A DNA stretch of 64,000 nucleotides from Dendrophyllia cribrosa (taxonomy: Eukaryota > Cnidaria > Anthozoa > Scleractinia > Dendrophylliidae): assembly GCA_024195265.1 (NCBI GenBank), contig JAJLRJ010000002.1, positions 52,640,251 through 52,704,250 on the forward strand, in the 5' to 3' direction. A program made the translations under genes and the position numbers. Positions 1-12,832 of the stretch are shown here, in pieces. Position 1 is the stretch's first letter. Every line of letters begins with the position of its first letter. Under the pieces are notes generated by a model that worked only from the letters and a program-made list of their open reading frames with translations, did no database searches and was not told the origin of the DNA.

Positions 1-599
1 ATAATAAATAAAACATTACGTATGTTTACACGAGCAAATCAATTGTTTGATATTTTAAAGATTGAATAAATACACTGCAAAATTTCCAAAAAATGAAAGA
101 TAGGACCGAACGTGACAAAACAAGATGCCACAGTTGGCCGGTAGTCGGCTTTCCACTTGCTTTATTGAGAGCCTTAACTTATGATAATTGTAGAAGTATC
201 TTGAAAAGCGCTTCTTATAGAAAACATCGCAGAGATTATTCCAATGGTTTTAGTGAGAAAGAATTATATACAATTGAGGAGCCAAATGGATTTCTTGTTA
301 CCTCTTTACCCTATTGAAATCAGTGCTAACTACATCCGCCCATTGAAAATGATTTCATTAGTAATTGCAGCTGCTAAGTTCACAGCAGGCTTAAAAATCA
401 CATCACGGAAGTGTCAAACAACTAACCTTAGAATATAAAAGCGCTCGCATTCATTAAGTGTCTGTAATCAGCGTAATGAACCCTTTAAGGCTCCCAAGAG
501 CGAGAAAGATCAAAATTCAAGAAAAATCCTAAGTTTCATTTTTTACTCCCATCCACAGTGCCAAACATCAAAATGTAAAAAAATATCCCAATTTTATTT

Positions 600-750
600 T
601 GTAAAATATTGAGGGTTAAATGGTCACACCATAGGATTTTGTCAACAGACTCAAAAGTTAGTATAGAACAAATGGTACCATGCAAAAGTACTGCTGAAGA
701 GGTTTCATTTGAATGGTCACACCATAGGGTTTCGTCCACAGACACAAAAG
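600..750. repeat. CATTCAAATGAAA repeat, reverse copy
   Basis: Two units with TGGTCACACCATAGG and TTTCATTTGAATGG. Confidence 0.6.
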
Positions 751-756
751 TTAATA

Positions 757-1625
757 TATATAGATAGGCTGAGCCTAATAGCGTCGCTCTGTGAACAAGC
801 TTAACAAGGGTGAAACTTAACTAAGGTGAAGGGTCGGAAGCATTAGAATTAAGATTGACGAAGGCCATTTTTCAATTTTAGCAATTCTCAAAAACAGTAT
901 TACGCGACCGTCTGCACAGTACATTTAGACTGTGCAAAAGTTCACAAAAACAACTTTTTCTCCGTCTAGAATAACTAGTACGACTACTTTTCGAATAAAA
1001 TACACTTGTTGCTTGTAAAAAATTGCCCGAGAAACTGATTTGAAAATCAAAATTGCAAAAATACAAACATATTTGCATAAGGTGATGCGAGTGAAGATAG
1101 AACTGTACTATAAAATCAAAGTCATGTTTTGTTTACATAAAATCGCTTTTCAATCTATCTAATGAATGAACAAACACATAAAAATGGACAACGCAATCTT
1201 CTTTCGAAACAATTTATTTAAATCTCCATTAGTTTACGTTTAAAAGCAAAACGCGTACCATTTATAGCTGATCGAGTTCAAGCTTTCTTCGATGAAATTC
1301 ATTCGACAAGAAATCGATACAACTGAATTTAAGCACGTTTCAAAATCAATTCTCCAAAACTAACAATAACACAAAGAAAAAGTCAATCATAGACTGATAT
1401 CAACATAAATTCTCATCGAAAAATGTAATCTGTTTTACCTTTTAAGTCCCTCGCTTGCTTGGAAATTCAAATCTCCGCTTCTGGTTCTGAAATCCGTAAA
1501 AAACAAACAACTCCCGCATTGATAAAAACGTAATACATGAAGTTCCTCGAAGCAAGATTTTATCCCAGAAAGCTCGTCTTTTTTCCACTAAAGCGGCTTC
1601 TGAGTATCCCTTAATTAGTATCCTT
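757..1625 (+). repeat. Interspersed repeat copy 1
   Basis: Related to 2611-2850 (partial, same strand) and to 38700-39345 (reverse strand). Landmarks shared with the third copy include the GAAACTGATTTGAAAATCAA stretch and ACGCGTACCATTT. No open coding frame; probably a non-autonomous transposon. Confidence 0.7.
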
Positions 1626-1719
1626 GTCTTGAGTAGCAAACCGCGAAATATTCAGGGAAATAACGCCTTTAATTTAAACGGTTTTCTCCGCTTAGTAAAA
1701 TTCACAACAAAATGTTTTC

Positions 1720-2050
1720 CCAGCTGACGTGACATTCGGCCATGTAACCGCGCGAAAAGGCCTCGCTTTGGTGTCAACATGACGTCGTACGCGCATGTTT
1801 TGCGACGTCATACGCGCCCGCGAGCTAGTCCTGCGCGACGGCGGAGGGCGGGCACACGCGCGCCCGCGAAACATTCCGCTAGTCATGACCATGAAAAATG
1901 ACGGGCATAGGTTCTATGAGTATGGGGCTACGCGCGGGCCTTCGGCCCGCAGAGCTCCGCTAGAACTACACTACATGTCTCCATAATTGAATCTGCGAGT
2001 GGAAGGGTCAGCACAATCGCTTGTCTTATTTTACCGTTCGTAAATAAACT
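1720..2050. other. GC-rich CpG-dense stretch and short repeat
   Basis: CpG-rich segment with several GACGTC/TGACGT sites in a largely AT-rich neighbourhood; no supported gene. The end (CTACACTACATGTCTC) recurs near 16408-16440, so at least part is repetitive. Confidence 0.35.
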
Positions 2051-2610
2051 ATCAGTCAAATGACACAGGGAGAATAACCATGCAGGTTTTCATTGTTTCA
2101 CGTCTTTACACGCGCCATTCAAGACCTTAGGGTTATAATTACTTGAGGCTCCATACGCAATACTTTGATGTCGATTGAAGAAACTATCTTCACAATGGCT
2201 TTGTATTAACAATTTGTAGATAAATTATAGAGGGTATGAAAAGTTCATTTTTATTCATTAAAGGATGAAAACTAACTACGGTCAACTACCTGAAAACACG
2301 TCAAGGTACTTTTCTTTAATAAAAATTAATCTGATAGAAATCTACAGAGATAGATGTTTCAATGGAAAGGAAACGAAGAGTGAAGATCTCAAGAGCCGAT
2401 TTACTATAACTTTCTATCATGGATGAAACAGATGTACCTATCCTGATGTATCTCGCCATCATTATGTCAATAGCCGAAGCATAATCATACTGTTTTTGTT
2501 ATCCTTCAACATCTATAGCGGACTGGGGAAATCGTAGCTCTATTTTCCTCGAGGATACATACAGTCGAAAGAAAAGTGAAACATCTGCACAAAAAAAATT
2601 ACTCCTTATA

Positions 2611-2850
2611 ATATATAGGCTTAGCCTAACAGCTAAGCTCTCTGAACAGAAAGCTGATGACAAGCTTAACTAAGGTGAAAGGTCGGAAGAACAAGAATTA
2701 AGATTGACGACCGGGCTATTTTTCAATTTTAGCAACTTCTCAAAAACAGGATTACGTGATCGTCTGCATAGTACATTTAGACCGTACAAAAGCTCACAAA
2801 AACAACTTTTTCTCGGTCTAGAATAACCAGCATGGCTAATTTCCGAATAA
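2611..2850 (+). repeat. Interspersed repeat copy 2 (partial)
   Basis: Starts TATATAGGCTTAGCCTAACAG and matches the first 240 bases of the copy at 757-1625. Confidence 0.65.
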
Positions 2851-3049
2851 AAGCTTTTCCCCACGAAATTTTGAAAAGTTAAAGTCTCTTAAACGTGTTT
2901 TCCGTGATTCTAAGCAACAAAATTATACCTTTGACTTTCCTTTTAATTTGACTGAAATCAAATATTTCTAACCATATCCAGAAGTCTATTATGTAAGTGT
3001 TAGATACTCCTTGAACGAATGAGAGAAAAAGTATAGAAGACGAATTCCC

Positions 3050-3430
3050 GTGCGAAATTGTTCAAGAAAATCCTGGGAAATTCTTAGAATTCCCAAGAAT
3101 AAATCTCAAGAAATCCCGGGAACTCTCAGAAAATCCTTCGTGTTAATTTGCACAAATTTCCCGGGATTTCTCAGAAAATTCTGGGAAGAGGAAATTAAAA
3201 ATGGCAGAAAAAATCCTGGGAATTCCTTAGAATTCCCAAGAATGAATACCAAGAAATCCAGGGAATTCTCAGAAAAAAGCCTTTTTGTTAATTTGCACAA
3301 ATTTTCCCGGAAATTCTTAGGAATTTTTGGGAAAAGAATCGAAAAATATTCTCTGATTTTTTGGGAGTTCCCAGGAAATCCTGGGAACTCCCAGGAACAG
3401 GATTTTCTGAGAATCTCAATAATTCTTTAG
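3050..3430. repeat. Degenerate CCTGGGAATTC satellite
   Basis: Many imperfect copies of CCTGGGAATTCnTAGAATTCCC-like words. The 126-codon frame across it is a by-product. Related sequence in reverse at 10035-10300. Confidence 0.65.
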
Positions 3431-3877
3431 AATTTTGGTATTTCGGATACATTTAATAAGATTAGTTAATGAAAAACTGAAAAAATGTGAGCTCAGCAGT
3501 CAGCATCACAATTTTAAACCAACCAAGAACAACACAGAATCATATAAGATACATTACCATTTATGTTGGATCAGTTCTATAATTTTATGTACACACATTT
3601 AAAAATATACTTTTATAAAAAAAACCATGTCACTTTCAGAAACCTGAAAAGATGAAAATTACTTTATGTACACAATTCTTGTAAATAAAGCAGACTTCTG
3701 TAAAGAAATACAGTATATCACTTAAATAAAAAAGAATTTTTTGAAGAAATATATTGCTTCAGAAAACCAAAAAATAAAAAGTAAATTTGGAACTGAGAAT
3801 AAAATAAGACCTATTTTTGTTACTTACATGTAAGATGACTGGCACGAAAAGAAGATTGAAATTAAAAAGTCTATACA

Positions 3878-4050
3878 GCGAAACCTCTATTAAGCGGACA
3901 CTAAGCCGGGTCCAGAAATTAACGTCTTATATTTCCTTTTATAACGAACCCCTATTCAGCAGACCTCTATTAAGCGGATGCGGACACTAAAATAAATTGT
4001 ATTTGGCTAATTTCTATTGTTAGAAACCTCTATTAAGCGGACACCAGACT
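3878..4050. repeat. Pogo/mariner-like terminal repeat fragment
   Basis: Begins TACAGCGAAACCTCTATTAA and repeats ACCTCTATTAAGCGGACAC three times. A related ATTAAGCGGCC repeat lies at 35546-35770. Confidence 0.5.
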
Positions 4051-5034
4051 GAATTGACAATAGTAGTATTGGATTACGTCCTTCAAACACGTACTCACAG
4101 TAGTCGATTAATAAAGATAAATCAATACATTTAGCTGTCAATAAACTGTAGATTAGACCGATCTCCGGCTGTATGATTGTCATCCGCGATCAAAGTTCAA
4201 CTAAAAGTCTTGCACAAAGTACAGCACAGCTATTCACAATCAAATCCTTCTTTGCCTAATTTTTTCTTTAGCCACTCACATGAAAACTTATCACCATAAA
4301 AGAGGTATTCGCAGGTAAGCTCTAAGCTATATCCGGCACCTCGGTTTACTCTTTTGCCCGTAACTGTTACCTTGCCAGAATTTGTCGATCTGTTCAAAAA
4401 CTTTGTCGTTGCTGTTTTGCTGTTATGTTTTTGCATTTACAAACAAATTAAAGTTGGTTATGAAAGGTAATGAACTTGAACTCTGGGTATAATCAGAAAA
4501 GTTTTTCGGTGGCATGCACCCATCATTAATATTATTTTTTACAATGTATGCTTTAAACTGTTTTCTCAGTTATTTTTGTTGTCCCCTTCAGTATCATGTT
4601 GTTAATTTCTCCTTGGGATGATTGATCACTGAAAAACAAAAGAAAAATTCAATTAGTGTCACAATTCATAGTAACATTTAATAAGGAATTTTATTATTAA
4701 AGAAAATGTTCATATAGGTTAAAATAAAATACAATGTAAAAGGCTATAATTAATTTACATGTATAATAACGCGACAGAGTTACGATATACATGTACAGCT
4801 GTATGACCTAATTTAACATCTAAAGGACTACACTGTACCATGTACAGCTGTAGCATGAAATTTTTGTAGCAGTTTTATATTACACTAACTATACTATACG
4901 CAAGCAGCGAAAAGGTTTCGTCACAAAAATAGTTATGGGTCATTTGCATGTCGTGCAAGTTTGTTGAGGAAGGCCAAATTTTCAAGAGTAGCATAGTGAC
5001 TTTGATAAGTTTTGTCTGTCTTTTTTGCAATACC

Positions 5035-5245
5035 GACACTTGAACAATACACAACCAATGCTCGACCGATATCGTGACCGATATTTCACCGATAGACTAC
5101 TGATATTTGGCCGATGGACTACACTGTATATACCGACACTAGACCGATAGACTACCGACACTTGACTGATATTCCACCGAGACTTGACACCGACATGTCG
5201 GCGGACATGTCGACTGACCATCGGTCAACATCGCACCGACACTAT
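5035..5245. repeat. Imperfect ACCGATA/CCGACA short-period array
   Basis: Many ACCGATA and ACCGACAC words with variable spacers; a reverse-complement relative (CTGTCGG/GGCCGACA) is at 44330-44455. Confidence 0.6.
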
Positions 5246-6011
5246 CTATGGTACAATTGATCCCAACATGCAAGTGGGTGATATTACTGTATAACCAGGA
5301 TTTTACAGTATGGATTTTAATGAATAAATGGAGAAAATACATGTAGTTTTGCTTTCTGATGATATGACACTGAAACGTTTTGTCATTCAGCCCTACTGCA
5401 TAACCTTTAAGCTTTTTAAACCCACTGATGTAAATAAAATTGGTACTGTACATACATGCACATGTATTACTGACAGTTTGTGCCACATGTTGAAAGATTA
5501 CTGGTACTATTCATCCCACATGTTCTTTGAAATGCCTTAAAAATCAGCCTGCTTCATGCACCATTGAAGTTTGTGCCCAGATAGATTTATGCTTTGGTGT
5601 ACATTTACAGACTGTAATTTCTATTTAACCATGGTGTCTCCATTCATAAAATCAGTAAATCAGTTTCAATTTGGGACATGCAGTCACTTTAGTGTCAGTA
5701 CCACACAATACACCCACAACAGCTACATGTACATACACTGTAATAATATAAGAACATGCAAAAAAAGATCATTCTCCTTTGGGATTGTCTTATCACACGC
5801 ATAATCTTTTTTTCAAGGAGAAAGACTGACCAGGCACATACATACAGACTGTACAGCTGTGTACATGTACAGCTGTATATTATAATAATCATTTGTCAAA
5901 TAAATAATCAGACAAGATATAAAATGTTTTTACTTGCTTTTAAAGGGGCCATGTCCAGGTAGTTTTTGCTTTTGACTCAGACTGTGCTAATAATAAAACT
6001 GAGAAATTTAT

Positions 6012-6150
6012 CTGGCCCCGGTTGTTCAAAAGGTGGATAGCGCTATCCAGCGGATAAGCGTGTACAAAACCAATTGCGTTATCTGCTGGATAGAGATTTA
6101 TCCGCTGGATACAGGTAGCTCTATCCACCTTTTGAACAACTGGGACCTGG
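6012..6150. mobile_element. Short MITE
   Basis: 139 bases with inverted ends GTTGTTCAAAAGGTGGATAG. Same family as the split element at 6284-6379 and 8332-8418. Confidence 0.7.
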
Positions 6151-6427
6151 ACACAAAATGTTCTTAGAACAACATACATGTACATGTATCAATTGAATTC
6201 TTGAAGGTCAAGCCATGATCAGTTTTTAGCAAATTTTCCAACACACATGGAGCCAATGTTTTCAAATTGCAATCTATATCCATCCTGGCCCCAGTTGTTC
6301 AAAAGGTGGATAGCGCTATCCACCGGATAAATCACTGTCCAGCGGATAACCAAAAGATTTTGTTACAGCGGTTACCATTAACAATTAAAATTCCGACTGG
6401 ATTCCAAACAATTTTACCAAAAAGAAA

Positions 6428-7316
6428 TACAGTCAAACCTCCTGTAAGCGACCACCCAAAATGTCAAGCCTAGGTGGTCGCTTACGAGAGTTCAGACCAT
6501 ATTGGGTAAAAATGTTGCCTTATTAACATATGGTAACTGCAGAGACTTACCCAATGTGCCAATGCCCATCTAACCCCATGTACAGTAATAACTTTTAGTA
6601 GTCACAAAAAATTAATATTTAAGCTTTCCAAAATATTTATTCAGAGTTTCATGGTTCGCTTCTGATAAACTACCTAATAAGGCGAATGGAACAAGTCTCA
6701 CGATAGTTACAAATTGAATCTTAAATGTCGTCTAAACGTTAAGGGGAACTGAACATGAACTAATAAGGATTAGATTGCTAGCTTTAAATTTGACAGCCCT
6801 TTTATATTACTGGTGATTTACATGTTAACAAGCGTAAAAAACTGTACATTAACCCTTTAACACCCAAATTTCCACCAAAAAGACCCTTTTTCAGGTTACA
6901 AATGCCATTTTTATGGCCATTATCTAACCAAATTGAGGCCGAACAGTCAAAAACATCGTTTACAGCTCGGAAACTAAACCCTCCTACCATTTGTAGAAGA
7001 ATTTGAGTTTGGCATAGGTTTTGAACAAGAAAAACAAGACTTGTCTTGAGGAAAGCGATAATGTTACAACACCTCATTATCCAATTTCCGCTCTATTATC
7101 TGTCGAGTGGTCGCTTACGGGAGGTTTAAAACAAAAGAAAATTTAAAACTTTTAGCTCTAAAAGTGGTCACGGTCGCTTACGAGAGGTGGTCGCTTACAA
7201 GAGGTTCCAAATATAGTGATTTGACTTGGAAACTTTTGGTATTTTGGAAAGCTGGTCGCTGAGGAGAGGTGGTCGCTTACGAGAGGTGGTCGCAATCGGA
7301 GGTTCGACTGCAGTAA
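6428..7316. mobile_element. Pogo/mariner-like non-autonomous element
   Basis: Ends CAGTCAAACCTCC and (inverted) CAGTCGAACCTCC next to TA-like flanks, with subterminal GTGGTCGCTTACGAGAGG repeats. No transposase frame inside. Confidence 0.55.
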
Positions 7317-7719
7317 ACATTTTAAAACCAATTTTAAAGTCAATTATAGTTTTACAGAGAAGATTTCATTCAACATGATATACAGTAAAAACTGGCGCTT
7401 CATGTAGCCACGGCTTCATGAGTTGTGATCCGCCTACAATTCATCATGCATCACTGAGTTACAGTGAAATTTAAAAGTTTTATTCTAAAAATACAGTTCC
7501 TACATGTACAAACAGCAGGTTTTCTTTTTGTTTAAACTGGCTTGGAAATCGAGTTTGATTTTAGTTTTACCTTCTCTCAGCGGGTAAAATTGTTGATTTT
7601 TTTAGCTCTGTTTGCTTGAAATCCTGTCAGAGTCTAAAATAATTTTAACAGCTTTTCTTTGATTGACGTCCACTAAAACTCAACTTTATCCGACTGTTTT
7701 GAGGGCAGTGGGTCGCGTG

Positions 7720-8334
7720 TTAAGGTGGCTCCATATCGCTATTGGCCAGTCTTCCAAATAAAATATACATGACCTTATTGCTGTCTTTCTAGAGTTCTGT
7801 TTCGCAATACTAGGCATAGTATACACATACATGTAGCTTAGGCTTTCTCCTTTACGAAGAAGTCTAATTTGGCAATCTTGTCTCATTACTATGGCAACCA
7901 CTGATTGATTTTTGGGGCTTGTTGTTCAAGGCTAGCAAACCTCTCGACACCTTTTCTCGGTTTTTACACAGTAAATATTAGCGATTTTTGGCAAAACAGT
8001 ATAAACATTCAGTAAGTCTCATACGACACAAAGCCATAAAACAATCGGTACATAATTTTCAGCAATTTACTCACTTCGTTTTTAACGTTTATTGGGTTTT
8101 GTGTATGTACATTGTACAAAAATTGTTGTCTTTTCTCTGTGATCGCGAACCAAGAAAATCCTACCAATTTGCCAACTTTTATGAAAATTTACCGTGTGGA
8201 ACGTGCGCAATTAACGTTTTAGCTATCGTAAAAACCTCTTTATTTTTGGACATCATCAAAATAAACTAACACGCGCTCGGGCCATTTTCGTACCCATGCC
8301 TTGCGCGCCAAAACACTATATGGAGCCACCTTAA
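7720..8334. mobile_element. TTAA-flanked MITE
   Basis: Inverted ends TTAAGGTGGCTCCATAT; TTAA at both borders, typical of piggyBac- or Kolobok-type targets. The short frame inside is not a gene. Confidence 0.65.
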
Positions 8335-8419
8335 TGGTAACCGCTGTAATACTTATCCATTGGATAGTGATTTATCCGGTGGATAGCGCTATCCACCTTT
8401 TGAACAAACCGGAGCCTGG

Positions 8420-10030
8420 TGTATAGTTCCAGTGTACTTGTAGATAATTTAATTTTGAATCAAACCGGCCATTATTTTTAGGTTTCCATTCCTGAATTAA
8501 AATACATGTATGCCTTTCGGTTATTCAATAATTATGACAATAAAGACTGGCGAAATACAGTAGCCCCTTTTAAATCTGACAAATCAATGGTCCAACAAAA
8601 ATGTCCCTACTACATGTACATACACAGAGACCATTAAGCTTATTTAAAACTCTAAATTAACTAAATCCACATCTTACAGTGGATATGACACAACTATAAA
8701 AAAAGCAAAACTAAAATGATCTAACATCATGAAGTAAGCTTGAGAACAATCGAACGATTAACGAATATATGAATACAGTCTCGTTTTATCGAGAACCAGG
8801 CTGACCGAATTGTTAACCGGTCGATCGAGGTTCAAATATTTTGAATTTGGCAGTTGGACGAATACTGTTTTACCCCCCAAACTAAAATGCGCTCGATAAA
8901 ATATTAAACCATTCACTGCTATAAAGAAATTATCCTACACTCTTCTTAGCGTACATTGTATAAAGCCAAAGCTCAGTAACTTAAGCTTATACAACCCAAT
9001 TTAAGCTTACATTGTATAAAGCTTATGAAAGCTTCGTACTGACTGAAAAGATTACAAAGTATAAAGTTAAGTTTGTACTCACATTTTAGCGTCCTGATGT
9101 CGACCGTCGTCTCACATATTAATCTCAACTGCTAAGAAATAGCTCATTCTTGGATTAAACAGCGTCCAAACACACTGTAAAAAGTACATGTACGTAAACG
9201 GTTGTTTGATACACCAAAGATGGCCGCCACAAATGTTTGTGCTCACGTGATATATGACGCTAAGTAGAGAGGACACTGGGAATGAGGTCACCGCGCGCGC
9301 GAATCAGAAGCCGGATTATTTACTTGAATTATTGGGTCTTTTCGAGTGAAAAAGTGCAGGATTCCATGATGAGAGGTCCCTCATAAAACACGTATAAGGT
9401 ATGACTTTAATATGTCAATTTAATCTTAAGAAGAGACGCAATTGTGAGTAATCTTTCATGTATTTTTTAAGCTTAATATTTACTTTGCGGACGCTACATA
9501 AATTGCTTGTTTACAAATGTGTGCTCTGACATGCGATCGCATTGCCTTCCTACTCTAAACACACGTTTTATACGGCAAAATTAGAATACAACATAAGCTG
9601 GGGCCACTAAGCTATTTGCATCTCGCTGAATAATAACAACATATTGTTATGTTATGCATAAGCTTCGATCTACAAACGCGTACGAAGATGTCATTATAAT
9701 CGAGGAATTACCTTTTATACCGGCCAAGGTTTCATTTCGTTACGGCGTCAATACTATTTCAAAAAATGATTGTGTCGGGATAATGAGTGTGGAATGAGTG
9801 GATGAGCCAAAAAAAGCGAACATCAAATGTATCTTGCCGTACGATATCGCCTTGTGTAATTGTATTCAAGTCCCGGCCCACAAGCCGACAATGGGCAACA
9901 TGTGAGGTTGATGATTAACTTCGGCCTCCATACTTTCGTTGTAAAAGTAAGCTTATACATGTATGACAATCACTCCTGTAGACTGAAGTCAAATTCAAAC
10001 GTATTTTCAGTAAATAGTGAATAGCGTCTC
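8420..10030. other. No gene recognised
   Basis: AT-rich unique-looking sequence. A GC-rich patch near 9210-9310 (GATGGCCGCC, GCGCGCGCG) could be a promoter, but no exon with coding character is visible beside it. Confidence 0.3.
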
Positions 10031-10034
10031 AAGT

Positions 10035-10300
10035 TATTCCTGGGATTTCCCGAGAAATCCTGAGAACCCCTTCTTTTGAGCAAGCTTATTTTTGGTTTTC
10101 ACACATTTCAGCCAAATCCCGAGAATTCTCGGCAATAACCGAGAAGGTGTTAAATTCTGCTGGAGGTGATCTCGAAATTTCCCAAGAATTTCCGGGAAAT
10201 TTCGGTCGCACCAAAATGTACCAAGATTTCTTTAGAAATCCTGAGAATTCCTGAGAATGTTGCTTTTCTCGAGAATTCTCGGAAATCATTTCGCACGGGT
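10035..10300. repeat. Degenerate GAGAATTCTCGG satellite
   Basis: Imperfect copies of GAGAATTCTCGG/CCTGAGAATTCC; same word family as 3050-3430. Confidence 0.55.
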
Positions 10301-11940
10301 TTAAGTTGATAATTTTCTTGAAAAGCCACTAATGCCGTATGAATCTTTAGCTAAAAATTAGCTTTTAAGAACATTTTTTAAATAGAGAAATAAAATCCTC
10401 GGTTAACTTTTAATCCTTGGTCAGCGTTAATCGGCTTTTGAATAACCGGACCCAGGTTTCAACTTTTACGCGACCATCTTGCGTTTACGCAAGATTCAAC
10501 CAATTACATGTCCGGATTTTATCATGTGATAGCTCGGCCATTTGCACGGGCGCCGTGTTTAAAAAAAAACTGGGGAAGTATTCAGGCGTCGAATCCTTGT
10601 TGATAGTGATGAGGGTGACACCCCCCCCCCCCCCCCCCCCCCCATAAATGACTTGTATATTTATCTACCAAATATACCTGAAAGACGATTTGACCATTAA
10701 TTAAAATTGTACCAAACGAAGGAAACAGACTTTATACATTTATACATTTCCAAAAACGGACGTTACTCCTGTGACTTTTCCACGGCAATTAATGTTCTTT
10801 CCTTGACCGATACCATATGCACGCAGCAAATTCCAGTGTGCTACGCGTCACGCAATCTCTTTGCAACACATTGTGGGAAACTTCCGAACTGTCAGTTGTT
10901 TTAACAAATTTGGAGTAAATAACGCTATGATATGATCTACAAGGCTCAGATATTCCAAACACAGCAATATAATGGATCGGAGTGCAGGATTGTCTTTATT
11001 ATAAACGCAATTCAAGGTTCGGGTCAGTTTAATTTTCTGATTAAAAAGCGGGTAAGTGTTGATCGCTGTTATTTGTAAGGTCGCACAACATGATCGATGT
11101 TCGTGTCTCTACTCCGTATCCCAACAAACTGCTTAAAAGATATCATTTTAAGTTAGCAAAGGATATATAAAGTTCTTCTGAAGTCTTTACGATTCTGAAA
11201 AAGGCTCTATCTCAAAGGAACTATTTTTAGCGATAAACATTTGGTGCGTAGTGGCGGCGCTCAGGTTCGTGTCACAAGTTCGCCTGGTGTCAAACTACCC
11301 TTCACATTTTGGTCTCTCGACGGGGCACTTTTAAAGTGCCGCCAGAAATATTTCACCACAGTAAACAACAGAAGTTGTGCTTCAAGACCGTCTTAATTTT
11401 GTTTTCAAACTCAACGTACCAATTGGGTTTCCACGGCGTTGAAATTGGTTCAAATTTGCTAATATTTAAAATGGAAGAAATCATGTTTCTTCTAACGGCC
11501 GAAATATTCTTATTTCAACTGATAATCCAAAGTAAATAACAGTAGTGTGAAGAACAAGAGCGTGTTTATGTTGTGGCCACATTTTATTTATGTATGGCAT
11601 CGCGTTTTTCTGTACCAGCGAGATGAAAATGTGTAATTTTTCGCCAGTTTCACAACTGAAAGGCCGCCGATTTGCCGTTTTTCAAACTTTGCCCGTTTTC
11701 GAAAAAAATAAAACGCCGTTACAATTTTTAATGTTATTTTTGAAAATACTTCACTATAGAGATTATTTGGGCAAAATATGAAGAAATCCGAAATTTTGTG
11801 AGTGACGCCCGATTTTCGAAAATTTCAGACATTGGCTCTTAATGGGTGCAGCAGTAGAAATGAGGTCTTTGCAGCTCAATCAAGTTGCGTCGATGTTACT
11901 ATGATTATAATCCCAAAAACGTTCATATCAGTTGCCTTAA
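10300..11940. other. No gene recognised; poly-C tract at 10621-10643
   Basis: A pure C run of about 23 follows GTGACA; the rest has only short frames without coding signals. Confidence 0.35.
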
Positions 11941-11944
11941 CGTA

Positions 11945-12146
11945 CCCTTTAAGCCCAAATTGTGATCAGCATCAAATCTTTTCTTATGATAACAATGCTT
12001 CATCAATCAGAAATGTTATGAGGTATATGATCACCCAAGATGAATTATTTTTGATATTTTAACACCTCCTCCCACTACTGCTAAAATAAATGTATGGGGA
12101 CAAGAAAGGAGAATTTGTATTTTTATATTGGGTTTAAAAGGGTTAA
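11945..12146. repeat. 200-base repeat, copy 1
   Basis: Shares CCCTTTAAGCC, GTGATCAGCATCAAAT and a GGGTTAAA end with 20255-20462. It overlaps the predicted C-terminus of the 12.5 kb gene model. Confidence 0.65.
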
Positions 12147-12488
12147 AGATGATAGATAGAAAAGCGTGTAACTGATTTGTAGTTGCCTCCACTCCGCATT
12201 CTAGTAGGGCACGGTGAACGGTGATCGGATTGGCGGGAGCACCATTTGGCGTGGTTAACGCAATCCAGTAACTTATGGATGGACGCAGTTTTTTATTTAT
12301 AATTGAGGGATGATTCGATACCCAGCTTTGACTTGATTTACTAGAAACTTGACTTGTTGTTATGGAATCCTCTTCGCTGTCAACACCATGATCGTCATTT
12401 TCGGCCTCGTTTCCACTCTTCTTGTTGGCTCTTTTCTTGGGGCCTCGCGTGCTGATAGCGCTAAAGAAGAACGCTACGCTTCTAATGC
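12031..12488 (-). CDS. Putative cysteine-containing gene, exon 2 (C-terminus uncertain)
   Basis: The acceptor ctttttttcatag follows a 100-base intron; joining G+GC keeps the frame open. The translation starts IRSVAFFFSAISTRGPKKR, then a hydrophilic Lys/Glu/Asp/Ser-rich stretch. The last 40 or so codons (below about 12146) lie inside a repeat also present at 20255-20462, so the annotated stop is probably not the original one; another splice donor before it is likely. Function unknown. Confidence 0.3.
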
Positions 12489-12588
12489 CTATGAAAAAAA
12501 GTTGAAAAGGTGTGGTTATCGATGGAGGCATTAACTAGATGTACGGTATACGATTTGTTGAAAGTGAATGTCAAAGGCAAATACAAAC

Positions 12589-12790
12589 CTTGTATTGCTT
12601 TGTCGCAAGCATCTCTCGTCTTGCACACCTCATCCCAAGCACATTGGAGGCCATCTTCGATGTTGCAAACACAGTTAGCGCTCACTACGCTGCATTTGTT
12701 AACAATGATCGGACTCAGATAGCATAACGTTGCGCCCTTGATTTTTTCACTATTCAGTTGGCGACATGGGTAGTTCGTCCTTCGCATCAT
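12589..12790 (-). CDS. Putative cysteine-containing gene, exon 1
   Basis: From ATG 12790 the frame is open for 67 codons plus one base to CAAG|gtttgt. It has eight Cys, dense at the end (VCNIEDGLQCAWDEVCKTRD then AC). A TATAAAAG lies only 35 bases upstream, so either the 5' leader is very short or the true start lies elsewhere. No signal peptide is visible. GC content is higher than the surroundings, which supports coding. I do not recognise the protein. The Cys spacing is only loosely like exon 2 of the A-F family and I do not count it as a member. It could be a gene fragment. Confidence 0.35.
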
Positions 12791-12824
12791 CTTTCCACTG
12801 ACATCGCCCCACGTCAGTGTTCTG

Positions 12825-12832
12825 CTTTTATA
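12825..12832 (-). promoter_or_regulatory. TATA box upstream of the 12.8 kb gene model
   Basis: TATAAAAG on the minus strand, 35 bases before the chosen ATG. Confidence 0.45.

Larger units (their letters stand above)
6284..8418. mobile_element. MITE split by nested insertions
   Basis: Left arm 6284-6379 and right arm 8332-8418 are inverted copies that share GTTCAAAAGGTGGATAGCGC and GTTACAGCGGTTACCATT-type words. The 1.95 kb between them holds two further elements, 6428-7316 and 7720-8334. Confidence 0.6.

Noticed and set aside
3050..3430. 126-codon frame
   Set aside because: Runs through a degenerate CCTGGGAATTC satellite.
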